Origin: Rhizobium sp. L43
GTDB taxonomy: Bacteria > Pseudomonadota > Alphaproteobacteria > Rhizobiales > Rhizobiaceae
Length of the DNA stretch: 64,000 bases
Direction of reading: 5' to 3'
Assembly (NCBI RefSeq): GCF_002531725.1
Contig: NZ_NWSQ01000021.1
Location: 1 to 64,000, forward strand
The position numbers and the translations under genes are program-made. A model generated the notes under the pieces. That model saw only the letters and a list, made by a program, of their open reading frames with translations. It was not told the origin of the DNA and ran no database searches. How positions within the stretch are numbered: the stretch's first letter is position 1; each line of letters starts with the position of its first letter. This document shows, in pieces, positions 1-7,942 of this stretch.

Positions 1-166
1 CAGGCCGCTAAGCGCGGCGTATCCCTCCTCCTCTCAGCTTTCGATGATGTGTGAATCTGATAGCCCCGAGGGGAGAAGAGACAAGTGGCGGCGTCGCGCC
101 TCGTTCTCAGCCGTTCCGGAGTCTGAGGTAGCGGCTGCGTAAAAAACGAGCCTTTGCCAAAAACCA

Positions 167-189
167 AAGGCCGGGACATGCCCGGCCTT
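167..189 (-). terminator. Rho-independent terminator of the F0 ATP synthase operon
   Basis: A perfect 9-bp inverted repeat (167-175 with 181-189, 5-nt loop) lies just past the stop of atpF. Read on the minus strand, the stem is followed by a T-rich stretch (tttggttttt). It fits the end of the atpI-B-E-b'-b transcript. The remaining 1-150 region holds no ORF that I can support. Confidence 0.75.
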
Positions 190-214
190 CGCTCTCAATC
201 TTTTCGAAAACAGC

Positions 215-703
215 TCAGTTGAGCCGCGTCTTGACCTGGCCTACGGCATTGCCGAAGAGTTCGGACTGGACCTTGGCATCGGCCTGCTTGGCAAGCACGG
301 TTTCGGCAGCCGCGATTGCGAGATCGACGGCGGCGGAACGTACCGCCTTCATCGCCTCGGCCTCGGCCTGCTTGATCTTCTGCTCGGAAAGCGCCGTACG
401 GTTGGCGACGAATTCTTCCGTCTTCTTCTTCGCCTCAGTGGTCAGCATTTCGGCTTCGCGCTCGGCGGCGGCAACGATGTGAGCCGCTTCGGCTTCCGCT
501 TCCTTGCGCTTGCGCTGGTATTCGGCGAGCAGGTGCTGGGCCTCTTCGCGCAGGCGCTTGGCTTCGGCCAGTTCGTTGCGGATCTGGTCGGCGCGGTCGT
601 CGAGCGACCGTGCCATCATGCCCGGAACCTTCAGGTAAACGACCAGCGCCAGGAAGAGGACGAGGCCGACAAAGGCGAAGAAAGTCGCGTCAAAGAATTC
701 CAT
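215..703 (-). CDS. atpF: F0F1 ATP synthase subunit b
   Basis: Peripheral-stalk subunit b (162 aa), which joins the membrane F0 sector to F1. One N-terminal membrane segment (about residues 6-26) is followed by a long charged, Ala/Glu/Lys-rich helix typical of the stalk coiled coil. It is the last gene of the minus-strand F0 cluster, 3 nt after the b' gene and just before a terminator hairpin. Alphaproteobacteria carry b and b' as a pair; the one lacking the long N-terminal extension is normally called b. The F1 genes are not in this window, as usual in this class where they sit in a separate operon. Confidence 0.93.
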   Translation of the reverse strand: MEFFDATFFAFVGLVLFLALVVYLKVPGMMARSLDDRADQIRNELAEAKRLREEAQHLLAEYQRKRKEAEAEAAHIVAAAEREAEMLTTEAKKKTEEFVANRTALSEQKIKQAEAEAMKAVRSAAVDLAIAAAETVLAKQADAKVQSELFGNAVGQVKTRLN

Positions 704-706
704 CGA

Positions 707-1330
707 TCAAGCCTCCTTCTTGGCAACTGCGACGGCGGCGGCGACATCGGCCTTGGCGACGGTGCCGCCGATCAGCTGATCGACCACGGCAGCCGCAGTT
801 TCCTCGGCAATGGTGCCGACGTCGGCGAAGGCCTTGGCCTTGATCTCGCCGATGCGGAGCTCGGCAGCCTTGATCTTTTCCGACAGGCTTGCCTCGACAG
901 CGCGACGATCCTCTTCGGCCTTGGCCTTGGCGGCGTCGCGTGCGGCGGAGCCGATCGCGTTGGATTTGGCGCGGGCAGCGGCCAATTCACCTTCATAGGT
1001 CTGGACGGCGGCGTCGGCTTCCGCCTTCAGGCGACCTGCTTCTTCCAGATCCTGGGAGATGCGCGTGTGACGCTGATCGAGAATGGCCCCGATGCGCGGC
1101 GCGATGACCTTTTGCATGAGGAGGTAGAAGACGCCGAACGTGATCACCAGCCAGAGCAGCTGGGATGCGTAGGTCGTCGAATCGAAAGGCGGGAAAGGGC
1201 CACGGGCGTGTTCGCCTTCGGCAACACCAGTCTCGGTATGGACCTCGCCTGCGGCCGGAGCGGCATGCGCATCCGTACCCGTCGCTGCCGCCGGTGCTTC
1301 CTCAGCGTAAGCCGGGGTCACAAAAAACAT
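707..1330 (-). CDS. atpG: F0F1 ATP synthase subunit b'
   Basis: Second peripheral-stalk subunit (b', 207 aa from the chosen start; also called AtpF2). An Ala/Pro/Glu/His-rich N-terminal extension (to about residue 50) precedes one membrane segment (about 55-75) and a long alpha-helical tail. I chose the ATG at 1330 over an in-frame GTG at 1336 because the Shine-Dalgarno GGAGG lies 5 nt before the ATG and would overlap the GTG. It sits between atpE and atpF, separated from atpE by a strong hairpin. In other naming schemes atpG denotes the gamma subunit, which this is not. Confidence 0.92.
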   Translation of the reverse strand: MFFVTPAYAEEAPAAATGTDAHAAPAAGEVHTETGVAEGEHARGPFPPFDSTTYASQLLWLVITFGVFYLLMQKVIAPRIGAILDQRHTRISQDLEEAGRLKAEADAAVQTYEGELAAARAKSNAIGSAARDAAKAKAEEDRRAVEASLSEKIKAAELRIGEIKAKAFADVGTIAEETAAAVVDQLIGGTVAKADVAAAVAVAKKEA

Positions 1331-1360
1331 GCTCACCTCCAGGTGGACTGCAAATGCAAA

Positions 1361-1392
1361 GGATCACGGCTTGCGGTCGCAGGCCGTGATCC
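1361..1392. promoter_or_regulatory. Intercistronic hairpin between atpE and b' genes
   Basis: Perfect 10-bp inverted repeat, arms 1361-1370 and 1383-1392, with a 12-nt loop, in the gap between atpE and the b' gene. There is no T run after the stem on the minus strand, so a full terminator is unlikely. A segmental stability element or partial attenuator that raises subunit c yield relative to the downstream stalk genes is the likely role (inference: c is needed in a ring of many copies). Confidence 0.55.
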
Positions 1393-1407
1393 ATCTATTC
1401 GCCGATA

Positions 1408-1635
1408 TCAGACGGCGAAAAGGAGGAGGAGAGCGACGAGCAGCGAGAAGATGCCCAGAGCTTCCGTAACGGCGAAGCCGAATACCAGACGGCCGAACTG
1501 GCTGTCAGCGGCAGACGGATTGCGCAGTGCGCCGGAGAGGTAGCTGCCGAAAATATTGCCGAGGCCGAGAGCCGTACCGGCCATACCAAAGCAAGCCAGG
1601 CCTGCACCGATGTACTTTGCTGCTTCCGCTTCCAT
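1408..1635 (-). CDS. atpE: F0F1 ATP synthase subunit c
   Basis: Proteolipid subunit c (75 aa), which forms the proton-driven rotor ring. Two hydrophobic hairpin helices are seen: a Gly/Ala-rich first helix (AGLACFGMAGTALGLGNIFG, about 10-30) and a second (about 48-74) containing the FAVTEALGIF segment, whose Glu is the proton-carrying carboxylate. The small polar loop with Arg/Asn lies between them. Length is standard for the family. It follows atpB by 67 nt, and a hairpin lies after it. Confidence 0.96.
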   Translation of the reverse strand: MEAEAAKYIGAGLACFGMAGTALGLGNIFGSYLSGALRNPSAADSQFGRLVFGFAVTEALGIFSLLVALLLLFAV

Positions 1636-1702
1636 GTTGAACTCCTTTGAAATGGTTGTTGCGGCGAATGACTGACGCCCTTTGACGTCGTTGTCGTTAT
1701 CC

Positions 1703-2455
1703 TTAGTGCCCGCCCGGATGGATCGCGTCGTTGAGGTACATGCAAGTCAGCACCGCAAAGACGTAAGCCTGGAGGAAGGCGACGAGGAACTCGAGACCGG
1801 TCAGGGCGACCGTCATGATGAGGGGAAGAACGGCTCCGCCGACACCGACTGCACCAAGGGCTCCAAGCGAGGCGACGAAGCCTGCGAACACCTTCAGCGT
1901 GATATGACCGGCGAGCATGTTGGCGAAAAGACGAACCGAGAGCGAAATCGGACGGGAGAGGAAGGAGATGATTTCGATCGAGACGACCAGCGGCAGCAGG
2001 ACGCCCGGCACGCCCGAGGGCACGAAGACATTCAGGAAGTGGAAGCCGTGCTTGTAGAAACCGTAGACGAGCACCGTGCCGATGACGAGGATCGCCAGCG
2101 CGAAGGTGACGATGATCTGGCTGGTGACCGTGAAGAAATACGGGAACATGCCGAGCAGGTTCGCCGTCAGGACGAACATGAAGAGCGAAAAGACCAGCGG
2201 GAAGAACTTCATTCCCTGCTTGCCCGCGCCTTCCTTCAGCATGTTGGCGATGAATTCATAGGACATTTCCGCAACCGACTGCGAGCGGCCCGGCACGATG
2301 GCGCGGTTCGAGGTCGCGAAATAGAGAAAGCCTACGGCTACGGCAGCCGAAGCGGCCATGAAGAGCGATGCATTGGTGAACGAGAAATCAATCCCGCCGA
2401 TTTCGATCGGCACAATCTTGAAGATCTGGAACTGATGAGTCGGATCGTTGGACAC
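1703..2455 (-). CDS. atpB: F0F1 ATP synthase subunit a
   Basis: Membrane subunit a (250 aa), which forms the proton half-channels beside the c ring. Five or more hydrophobic segments; the essential arginine helix is visible as SLSVRLFANMLAGH (about 166-179), and the last helices contain GLEFLVAFLQAYVFAVLTC. The start codon is GTG (2453-2455) preceded by an AGAGAG-type ribosome site; no upstream in-frame ATG fits. Located between atpI and atpE in standard order. Confidence 0.95.
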   Translation of the reverse strand: MSNDPTHQFQIFKIVPIEIGGIDFSFTNASLFMAASAAVAVGFLYFATSNRAIVPGRSQSVAEMSYEFIANMLKEGAGKQGMKFFPLVFSLFMFVLTANLLGMFPYFFTVTSQIIVTFALAILVIGTVLVYGFYKHGFHFLNVFVPSGVPGVLLPLVVSIEIISFLSRPISLSVRLFANMLAGHITLKVFAGFVASLGALGAVGVGGAVLPLIMTVALTGLEFLVAFLQAYVFAVLTCMYLNDAIHPGGH

Positions 2456-2517
2456 CGCTTGTTCTCTCTCTTTGGCCCGCAGGACGCGGGGTCATTGCAC
2501 TGGACCGGGACCGGTCC

Positions 2518-2850
2518 TTATTTCTTGTCGTCGTCGAGCGGATGGGCCACCACCCCCGCAGAACGCAGCACGTTCAGAACGCCGGCACAGAATCCGAGAA
2601 GCAGAAGAACAATCAAACCCCAAGGCGCCGTGCCAACAAAACGGTCGAGGACATAGCCAAGGAAGGCACCGACGAGGATTGCGGCAATGAACTCGCTGGA
2701 AAGCTTCATCGCCTGAGCATAACCTTTACGGCTTACCTCGGCTTGGGCCTCGCTTGCGCGTTCCACTCCCGCCTCGACGCGTTTGGACGCGAGTTCCGCT
2801 TCCAGTCGCGCACGGCGCTTCTCAAGACTTTCCTCGCGGTCGTCCGCCAT
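2518..2850 (-). CDS. atpI: ATP synthase accessory protein AtpI
   Basis: Small assembly-type protein (110 aa) encoded at the head of the F0 operon. A charged N-terminal half (about 1-48, Glu/Arg-rich) precedes two membrane helices (about 52-70 and 76-97). AtpI-family proteins help c-ring assembly or Mg2+ supply for ATP synthase; they are not structural subunits. It is the first gene after the promoter at 2955-2983. Confidence 0.88.
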   Translation of the reverse strand: MADDREESLEKRRARLEAELASKRVEAGVERASEAQAEVSRKGYAQAMKLSSEFIAAILVGAFLGYVLDRFVGTAPWGLIVLLLLGFCAGVLNVLRSAGVVAHPLDDDKK

Positions 2851-2954
2851 GGATCTCTCCTCGCTTGCCCGTCGCCCGCACTCCCGCTACCCCGGTCATT
2901 CGGACCCCGGACACGAGGGTTGAAACCCTTCCGGCCCGTTCTGAAGTCGCGCGC

Positions 2955-2983
2955 AACATAGTTTTAGGGATTGGTATAGTCAA
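2955..2983 (-). promoter_or_regulatory. Sigma-70 type promoter of the F0 operon
   Basis: On the minus strand a TTGACT -35 (2978-2983) and a TATGTT -10 (2955-2960) are separated by exactly 17 nt, about 105 nt before the atpI start. Both hexamers are close to consensus. This is the only good promoter in the 270-nt gap between atpI and the wall-hydrolase gene; I see nothing else there. Confidence 0.7.
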
Positions 2984-3120
2984 GGCGTAGACAGCTTCTG
3001 TCCAGCCAGAAAATAATTCCGTCGAATCAAAGAGATAAACTGCTTTTGGATCGATCGCTTAAATTCGATGGAAAGAATCCGCTTTTAAGCCCGGCAAATC
3101 GGCTTGCCCCGCGATTTATC

Positions 3121-4299
3121 TCAGCTCCAGCCGCCGCCATAGGTGCGATAGAAGACGTGAAGACCGATGCGGCCGACCTTCTCCATGGTCTTTGCCCATT
3201 TCGGCCTGACATAGACGGCATGATAGTGCGTCGCCGAGCCCACCTGCGGCAGCCAGATCTTGCCTGATGTCACCGCCATCGCCACATCGCGGGCCATCCG
3301 CCAATGATATTGCGAATTCACCCTGTCCTTGATGCTGTCGCAGGCGAAGGAAAACTGGCAGCGGTTGCGCCAATCCTCGTTCTGGTAGACGACGCCGCAG
3401 ATGGTTTTCGGATAGGAAGGGTTGCGGACGCGGTTGAGGATGACCTGGGCGACGGCCGCCTGGCCCTTCACCGATTCTCCGCGCGCCTCGAAATAGATGC
3501 CGGAGGCAAGGCACTGCTGTTCGCGGGCGGAAAAGACGCTCGGCGCCAATATGCTTGCGGCCCAGGCATGGTCGCGCGGACCGATCTCCGGAACGAAGCG
3601 GCCGCTGTCCTGTTCGGTCAGGATCGAATCGAAGGGCGACTGGCGGGAATAGTCGGGTGCTGCCGGCCCATAGGCGGTGGCGAGCACATCGGCCTTGTCG
3701 CTGGTGACCAGGCTTGCGAGCATTGCCGGCACGCCCCTATCGGTCACCACAGGCTGCTTCTTATAGAAAGAAGTAGCGATCTCGATTTCCTTGCCCTGGA
3801 TCTTCGGCTTGACGAAGGCCGACCTGTCCTTGAGATCGAAGCTCGGGGTGAAAAGCATCTTGGTACGCTCGAGGATCGAGCCGGCGGAAAAGTCCTTCGG
3901 CGGCTGCATCTTCTCGACGGCGACGACGCGGCCCTTCTTGGTGGCGCGGTTGACGCGATCCTCGTCGGGCGTGTCCTCGTGGCCCTTCTCCTCGGCGGTA
4001 AAAGCAACCTTGCGGCCATCGGGCAGCACCATGCCGGCGCCGGCGGAGATCGAACCGGTCACCATCGGCTCGGCGAAAGCGAGTTCGGCCTGGTGGATGG
4101 AGCCTGCCGGCGAATTGGTCAACACCATGCGCCAGTTCTGCCCTTCCCGGTCGAGACCGGCAAGCATGGCGGCGAGATCGGCATGGGATGCGACGCTCGG
4201 GAAGATCAGCCAGCCGGCAAGCCCGAAGATTACCGGCGACACCCAGTTCTCGGGAAGAAGACGCAGCTTGCTACGGGAAGAGCTCTTTCGACGCAACAC
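3121..4299 (-). CDS. Cell wall hydrolase, SleB family
   Basis: Membrane-anchored peptidoglycan hydrolase (392 aa). An N-terminal membrane segment (about 20-38) is followed by a long linker without recognisable domain and a C-terminal Hydrolase_2/SleB domain (about 270-390), with ASGIYFEARGES and the following GQAAVAQVILNRV segment carrying the catalytic Glu. SleB was described as a germination lytic enzyme, but in alphaproteobacteria this fold serves general wall turnover. The start is GTG at 4297-4299 with GGAG just upstream; TTG one codon later is possible. Confidence 0.85.
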   Translation of the reverse strand: MLRRKSSSRSKLRLLPENWVSPVIFGLAGWLIFPSVASHADLAAMLAGLDREGQNWRMVLTNSPAGSIHQAELAFAEPMVTGSISAGAGMVLPDGRKVAFTAEEKGHEDTPDEDRVNRATKKGRVVAVEKMQPPKDFSAGSILERTKMLFTPSFDLKDRSAFVKPKIQGKEIEIATSFYKKQPVVTDRGVPAMLASLVTSDKADVLATAYGPAAPDYSRQSPFDSILTEQDSGRFVPEIGPRDHAWAASILAPSVFSAREQQCLASGIYFEARGESVKGQAAVAQVILNRVRNPSYPKTICGVVYQNEDWRNRCQFSFACDSIKDRVNSQYHWRMARDVAMAVTSGKIWLPQVGSATHYHAVYVRPKWAKTMEKVGRIGLHVFYRTYGGGWS

Positions 4300-4500
4300 G
4301 AACTCCGGGCATGGGACGCGGGAACATGCCCCTATAAATCCCGCATTAACCTTGACGTCCGGTTAACGGGCCGTGCCGGAATGTGACTGTGAGAATTTTT
4401 GGATGTTGGTGAAAATCCATCTGGAGCTGCTGCGCTCCTCCTGGCCCTATCCTGTTAACCAGGCTCCGTAGGGCGAGTTCGACGGGAATAGATCCCATTC

Positions 4501-4590
4501 TCCGTCGTCCTCGGCCTTGAGCCGAGGACCCATGCCACAGCTGCTGGTGGGTGCCGTGTGGATGCTCGGCTCAAGACCGAGCATGACGGA
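4501..4590. repeat. Palindromic intergenic element with two hairpins
   Basis: Within the 357-nt gap between the wall hydrolase and kup, arms 4501-4528 and 4563-4590 are imperfect inverted copies (28 nt, five or so mismatches). Each arm also folds on itself around a core CTCGG-(6-7 nt)-CCGAG. The sequence type (a Ser/tRNA-free stem with 'CTTGAGCCGAG') resembles short palindromes scattered between genes in rhizobia and other alphaproteobacteria. No gene is seen in 4300-4656. Confidence 0.7.
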
Positions 4591-4656
4591 GGACGAGGTG
4601 GCGGAAGGGCCATTCAAAGCGCAGGCGCCCACGTCAGCAATCTCGTCCGCGCCCCA

Positions 4657-6555
4657 TCAAATAATAACGTGCGAGCCCAGTTCCACCACGCGGTTGGCCG
4701 GCAGGCGGAAATAGTCCGAAGGGTTGGCGGCGGCGTTGGCGAGCGCGATGTAGAGCCGGTCCTGCCAGTAGGGCATGCCCGACTTGGCATCCGGCACCAG
4801 CTTGCGGCGGCCGAGATAGAAGGAGGTCGACATGATGTCGAACTTCAGTCCGGTCTTGCGCAGCGTCGCCAGGGCCTGTGAGACGTTCTGCGATTCCATG
4901 AAGCCGAACAGCAGTTCGACGCGGGAGAAGCGCTCGGAAATCTGCTCGACCTTGTAGCGGTCCTGGCTGGGGACGCGCGGCTTGTTGACGGTGCGGATCG
5001 TCAGGATGACGTTGCGGTCGTGAAGCACATGGTTGTGCTTGAGATTGTGGAGAAGCGCGGCGGGGGCCGATTCCGGATCGCTGGTCAGGAAGATCGCGGT
5101 GCCGGGAACCTGGGCCGGCGAATGTTCGCTCTTGCGCTCGATCGAGCTGACGAAGGAGGGCAGCGGAATATCGGTGTGGCGGGTCTTTTCCATGAGGATC
5201 GCGGTGCCGCGGCGCCAGGTCCACATGATGACGGTGAAGCCGGTGGCGATCATGATCGGGATATAACCGCCGTCGTGGATCTTCAAAAGGTTGGCGCCGA
5301 GGAAGATCAATTCGAGCACGACCAGCGGCGCAAGCGCCATCACCGCCACCGGCAGCGACCAGTTCCAGCGGGCGCGGACGAATTCGAAGGCCATGATCGA
5401 GGTGACGACCATGGCGCCGGTGACGGAGATGCCATAGGCGGTCGCCAGCGCGTCCGACGTCTTGAAACTCAAGACCAGGAAGATGACACCGATGAACAGC
5501 ACGGCATTGACCGAAGGCACGAAGATCTGCCCGGTATTGGTTTCCGAGGTGAAGAGGATTTCCATGCGCGGCAGGAAGCCGAGGTTGATGCCCTGGCGCA
5601 CCATCGAGAACGCGCCGGTGATGACCGCCTGGCTGGCGATGATCGTCGCCGCGGTCGCCAGGATGACGACCGGCAGCAGCGCCCATTTCGGATACATCAG
5701 ATAGAAGGGATCCGACATCGTCGCCGGATTGCCGAGAACAAGCGCGCCCTGCCCGAGATAGTTCAGCGTCAGCGCCGGGAAGACCAGGAGGAACCAGGCC
5801 CACTGGATCGGGCGGCGGCCGAAATGGCCGAGATCGGCATAAAGCGCCTCGGCGCCCGTCACCGTCAGGAAGACGGCGCCGAGCACGACGACGCCGTAGA
5901 AGCCCTCATGCAGCAGGAAGCTGACTGCATAATAGGGATTGAAGGCGGCAAGGATGCCGTAATCGTCCGAGATATGGGAAATGCCGGCGGCCGCCATGAC
6001 GAGGAACCAGACGGCGGTGATCGGGCCGAAAAACCGCGCGACGGCGCCGGTGCCGCGCGATTGCACGACGAAGAGCAGCGCCAGGATCACCACCGAGATC
6101 GGCACGATATATTCCGAGAGGCTTGGCGTGACGAGCTTCAAGCCTTCGACCGCCGACAGCACCGACAGCGCCGGCGTAATCATCGCGTCGCCGAGGAAGA
6201 GGGCAGCGCCCATCAGGCCGAGCAGCATCAGCAAGGCGGTGTGGCCGTTGGCGGTCTTCATCAGCAGGGCGAGCAGCGACAGCGTGCCGCCCTCCCCTTC
6301 GTTGTCGGCGCGCAGCAGGAAGAGCACATATTTGATGGTGACGATGATCGTCAGCGCCCAGATCATCAGCGAGATCAGGCTGATGACCTCGAAACGGGTG
6401 ACGCCGTCATGGGCGACAGGCTTCAGCGCCTCGCGAAAGGCATAGAGCGGGCTGGTGCCGATATCGCCGTAGACGACGCCGATGGAGCCCAGCGTGAGGT
6501 AGAACAGCTTTTTCGGCGTCATCTGGGATTCGTTCGGATGGCTCTCTTCGGACAT
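4657..6555 (-). CDS. kup: Kup-type potassium uptake permease
   Basis: Proton-coupled K+ uptake protein of the KUP/HAK/KT family (632 aa). The N-terminal GVVYGDIGTSPLYAFREAL signature (about 21-39) is diagnostic, followed by about 12 membrane helices to residue 455 and a soluble C-terminal domain. The acidic residue in GDIGTSP is the conserved one. It starts 18 nt after the corA stop on the same strand, so corA-kup probably form a cation-transport operon. Rhizobia often carry several kup paralogues; which one this is cannot be told from here. Confidence 0.95.
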   Translation of the reverse strand: MSEESHPNESQMTPKKLFYLTLGSIGVVYGDIGTSPLYAFREALKPVAHDGVTRFEVISLISLMIWALTIIVTIKYVLFLLRADNEGEGGTLSLLALLMKTANGHTALLMLLGLMGAALFLGDAMITPALSVLSAVEGLKLVTPSLSEYIVPISVVILALLFVVQSRGTGAVARFFGPITAVWFLVMAAAGISHISDDYGILAAFNPYYAVSFLLHEGFYGVVVLGAVFLTVTGAEALYADLGHFGRRPIQWAWFLLVFPALTLNYLGQGALVLGNPATMSDPFYLMYPKWALLPVVILATAATIIASQAVITGAFSMVRQGINLGFLPRMEILFTSETNTGQIFVPSVNAVLFIGVIFLVLSFKTSDALATAYGISVTGAMVVTSIMAFEFVRARWNWSLPVAVMALAPLVVLELIFLGANLLKIHDGGYIPIMIATGFTVIMWTWRRGTAILMEKTRHTDIPLPSFVSSIERKSEHSPAQVPGTAIFLTSDPESAPAALLHNLKHNHVLHDRNVILTIRTVNKPRVPSQDRYKVEQISERFSRVELLFGFMESQNVSQALATLRKTGLKFDIMSTSFYLGRRKLVPDAKSGMPYWQDRLYIALANAAANPSDYFRLPANRVVELGSHVII

Positions 6556-6573
6556 GAAGTTGCAACAGGCTCC

Positions 6574-7572
6574 TCAGAGCCAGCCTTTCCAGCGGAAAAA
6601 GAAAAAGGGGATGACGGCTGATATCACCATCAGGGCCAGCGAATAGGGATAACCCGCGGCCCAGGCCAGCTCCGGCATGACCTGAAAATTCATGCCATAG
6701 ACGGAAGCGACCAAGGTCGGCGGCAAGAACACCACCGAGGCAATCGAGAAAATCTTGATGATCGAGTTCTGCTCGATGTTGATCAGCCCGAGCGAAGCGT
6801 CGAGCAGGAAGGTGATATTGCCGGCGACGAAGGCGGCATGCTCCGACAGCGACTGGATATCGCGCGAGACGGTGCGGCAGAGCTCCTTCGCCTCCCGGTC
6901 CTGCTGGATCGCCGGGATCGTGTGAAAGAAGGTCAACAGGCGGGACAGCGAACCGAGGCTGTCGCGCACCTTGCTGATCATCCGGTGATGACCGGCGATA
7001 TCCCTGAGCTTCTCCTCGAGAAAGTTCGAGGGCTTGCGCACCTTCTTGGCCCGATCACCGAAGACATGCGTCGACAGGATGTCGATACGCGAGACGGACA
7101 TTTCGAGGATCTCGGCCGTGCGGTCGACGATCGTCTCCAGCAGCTTGGCGAGAAGGGCAGCGCCGCTGCGCCAGTTTTCCGGCAGCCGGTGAAGGGCGGC
7201 GATGAACAGCGCAAAGGATTTGGGATGGGCGTAGCGGATGGTGACCAGGCGGTTTCCGGCCAGGATGAAGGCGACATCGGTCAGCGTCGGCACATCGGTA
7301 TCGGCCTTCCAGAGCAGCGAGGCGGTCATGAAGACGGCATCGTTTTCGACATAAAGACGGGCGGAAGGCTCGATATCCTTGAGATCATCGCGGGTCGGGA
7401 CCTCGATGCCGAGAACCTTCTCGACATAGAGCTCCTCGTCGCGGGTCGGCTCGATCATGTCGATCCACACCACATCCTCGGGAAAGGATGCGGCATGCGA
7501 CAGGTCGCGGATCTCGACCGACTTGCAATTGGAACAGTAGGCGGTGATCACCGGCAGCCTCTCCGCCTGCAT
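6574..7572 (-). CDS. corA: CorA-family magnesium/cobalt transporter
   Basis: Divalent-cation channel (332 aa). A long cytoplasmic N-terminal domain is followed by two C-terminal membrane helices, the first ending in the family signature YGMNF (about residues 292-296, GMN filter). The end is the short basic FFFRWKGWL tail. Length is normal. Upstream is the 369-nt gap 7573-7941, in which I see no gene, only the palindromic repeat at 7894-7942. Confidence 0.93.
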   Translation of the reverse strand: MQAERLPVITAYCSNCKSVEIRDLSHAASFPEDVVWIDMIEPTRDEELYVEKVLGIEVPTRDDLKDIEPSARLYVENDAVFMTASLLWKADTDVPTLTDVAFILAGNRLVTIRYAHPKSFALFIAALHRLPENWRSGAALLAKLLETIVDRTAEILEMSVSRIDILSTHVFGDRAKKVRKPSNFLEEKLRDIAGHHRMISKVRDSLGSLSRLLTFFHTIPAIQQDREAKELCRTVSRDIQSLSEHAAFVAGNITFLLDASLGLINIEQNSIIKIFSIASVVFLPPTLVASVYGMNFQVMPELAWAAGYPYSLALMVISAVIPFFFFRWKGWL

Positions 7573-7893
7573 CCCACCTTAAAGGCCGGCATGCGCATTG
7601 TGCTCAACCGCATCGCAGTTCCCAATCCTTCGATCGACAAGACAACTCCGAACTTGCAGGCGGGCGGCGTCTTCGAAACGAAGACAGCCGTCACTGAGCA
7701 TCTGCAGCAAAACGCCATCATGGCGCCGCGGCATATGAAGCAAAGCCGTGAAATAATCAAGACATCTTCCGTGAAGCGCGGCTTTTCACCACGTTTCCCC
7801 CACAATTTGGGGTATCCGCCGCAGCGATTCGGCGCCCTCTAAAGTGCCGCGCATCGCAGGTGATCCATGCAATGCGCTTCAGCTCTTTGTATC

Positions 7894-7942
7894 ATGCATG
7901 CCGTTATCCCGGAACCGCTGCACACTTTCGGGCGACATGCAT
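7894..7942. repeat. Palindromic repeat, TGCATG...CATGCA family (copy 1)
   Basis: Starts with TGCATG and ends with CGACATGCA; the middle shares CCGGAACCGC.GCACAC with the copy at 17159-17201. It abuts the stop codon of the mrp gene (TTA complement at 7942-7944), so the element forms the 3' boundary of that gene. Confidence 0.65.

Noticed and set aside
2456..2517. Separate small gene between atpI and atpB
   Set aside because: Only 62 nt, with no start-stop frame; ordinary intercistronic gap.
5020..6621. 533-aa plus-strand frame
   Set aside because: Antisense of kup; Arg/His/Asp-rich and without a ribosome site or domain.
7548..7805. Possible 85-aa minus-strand ORF upstream of corA
   Set aside because: No ribosome site, no domain, Cys/Arg-rich composition of chance ORFs.
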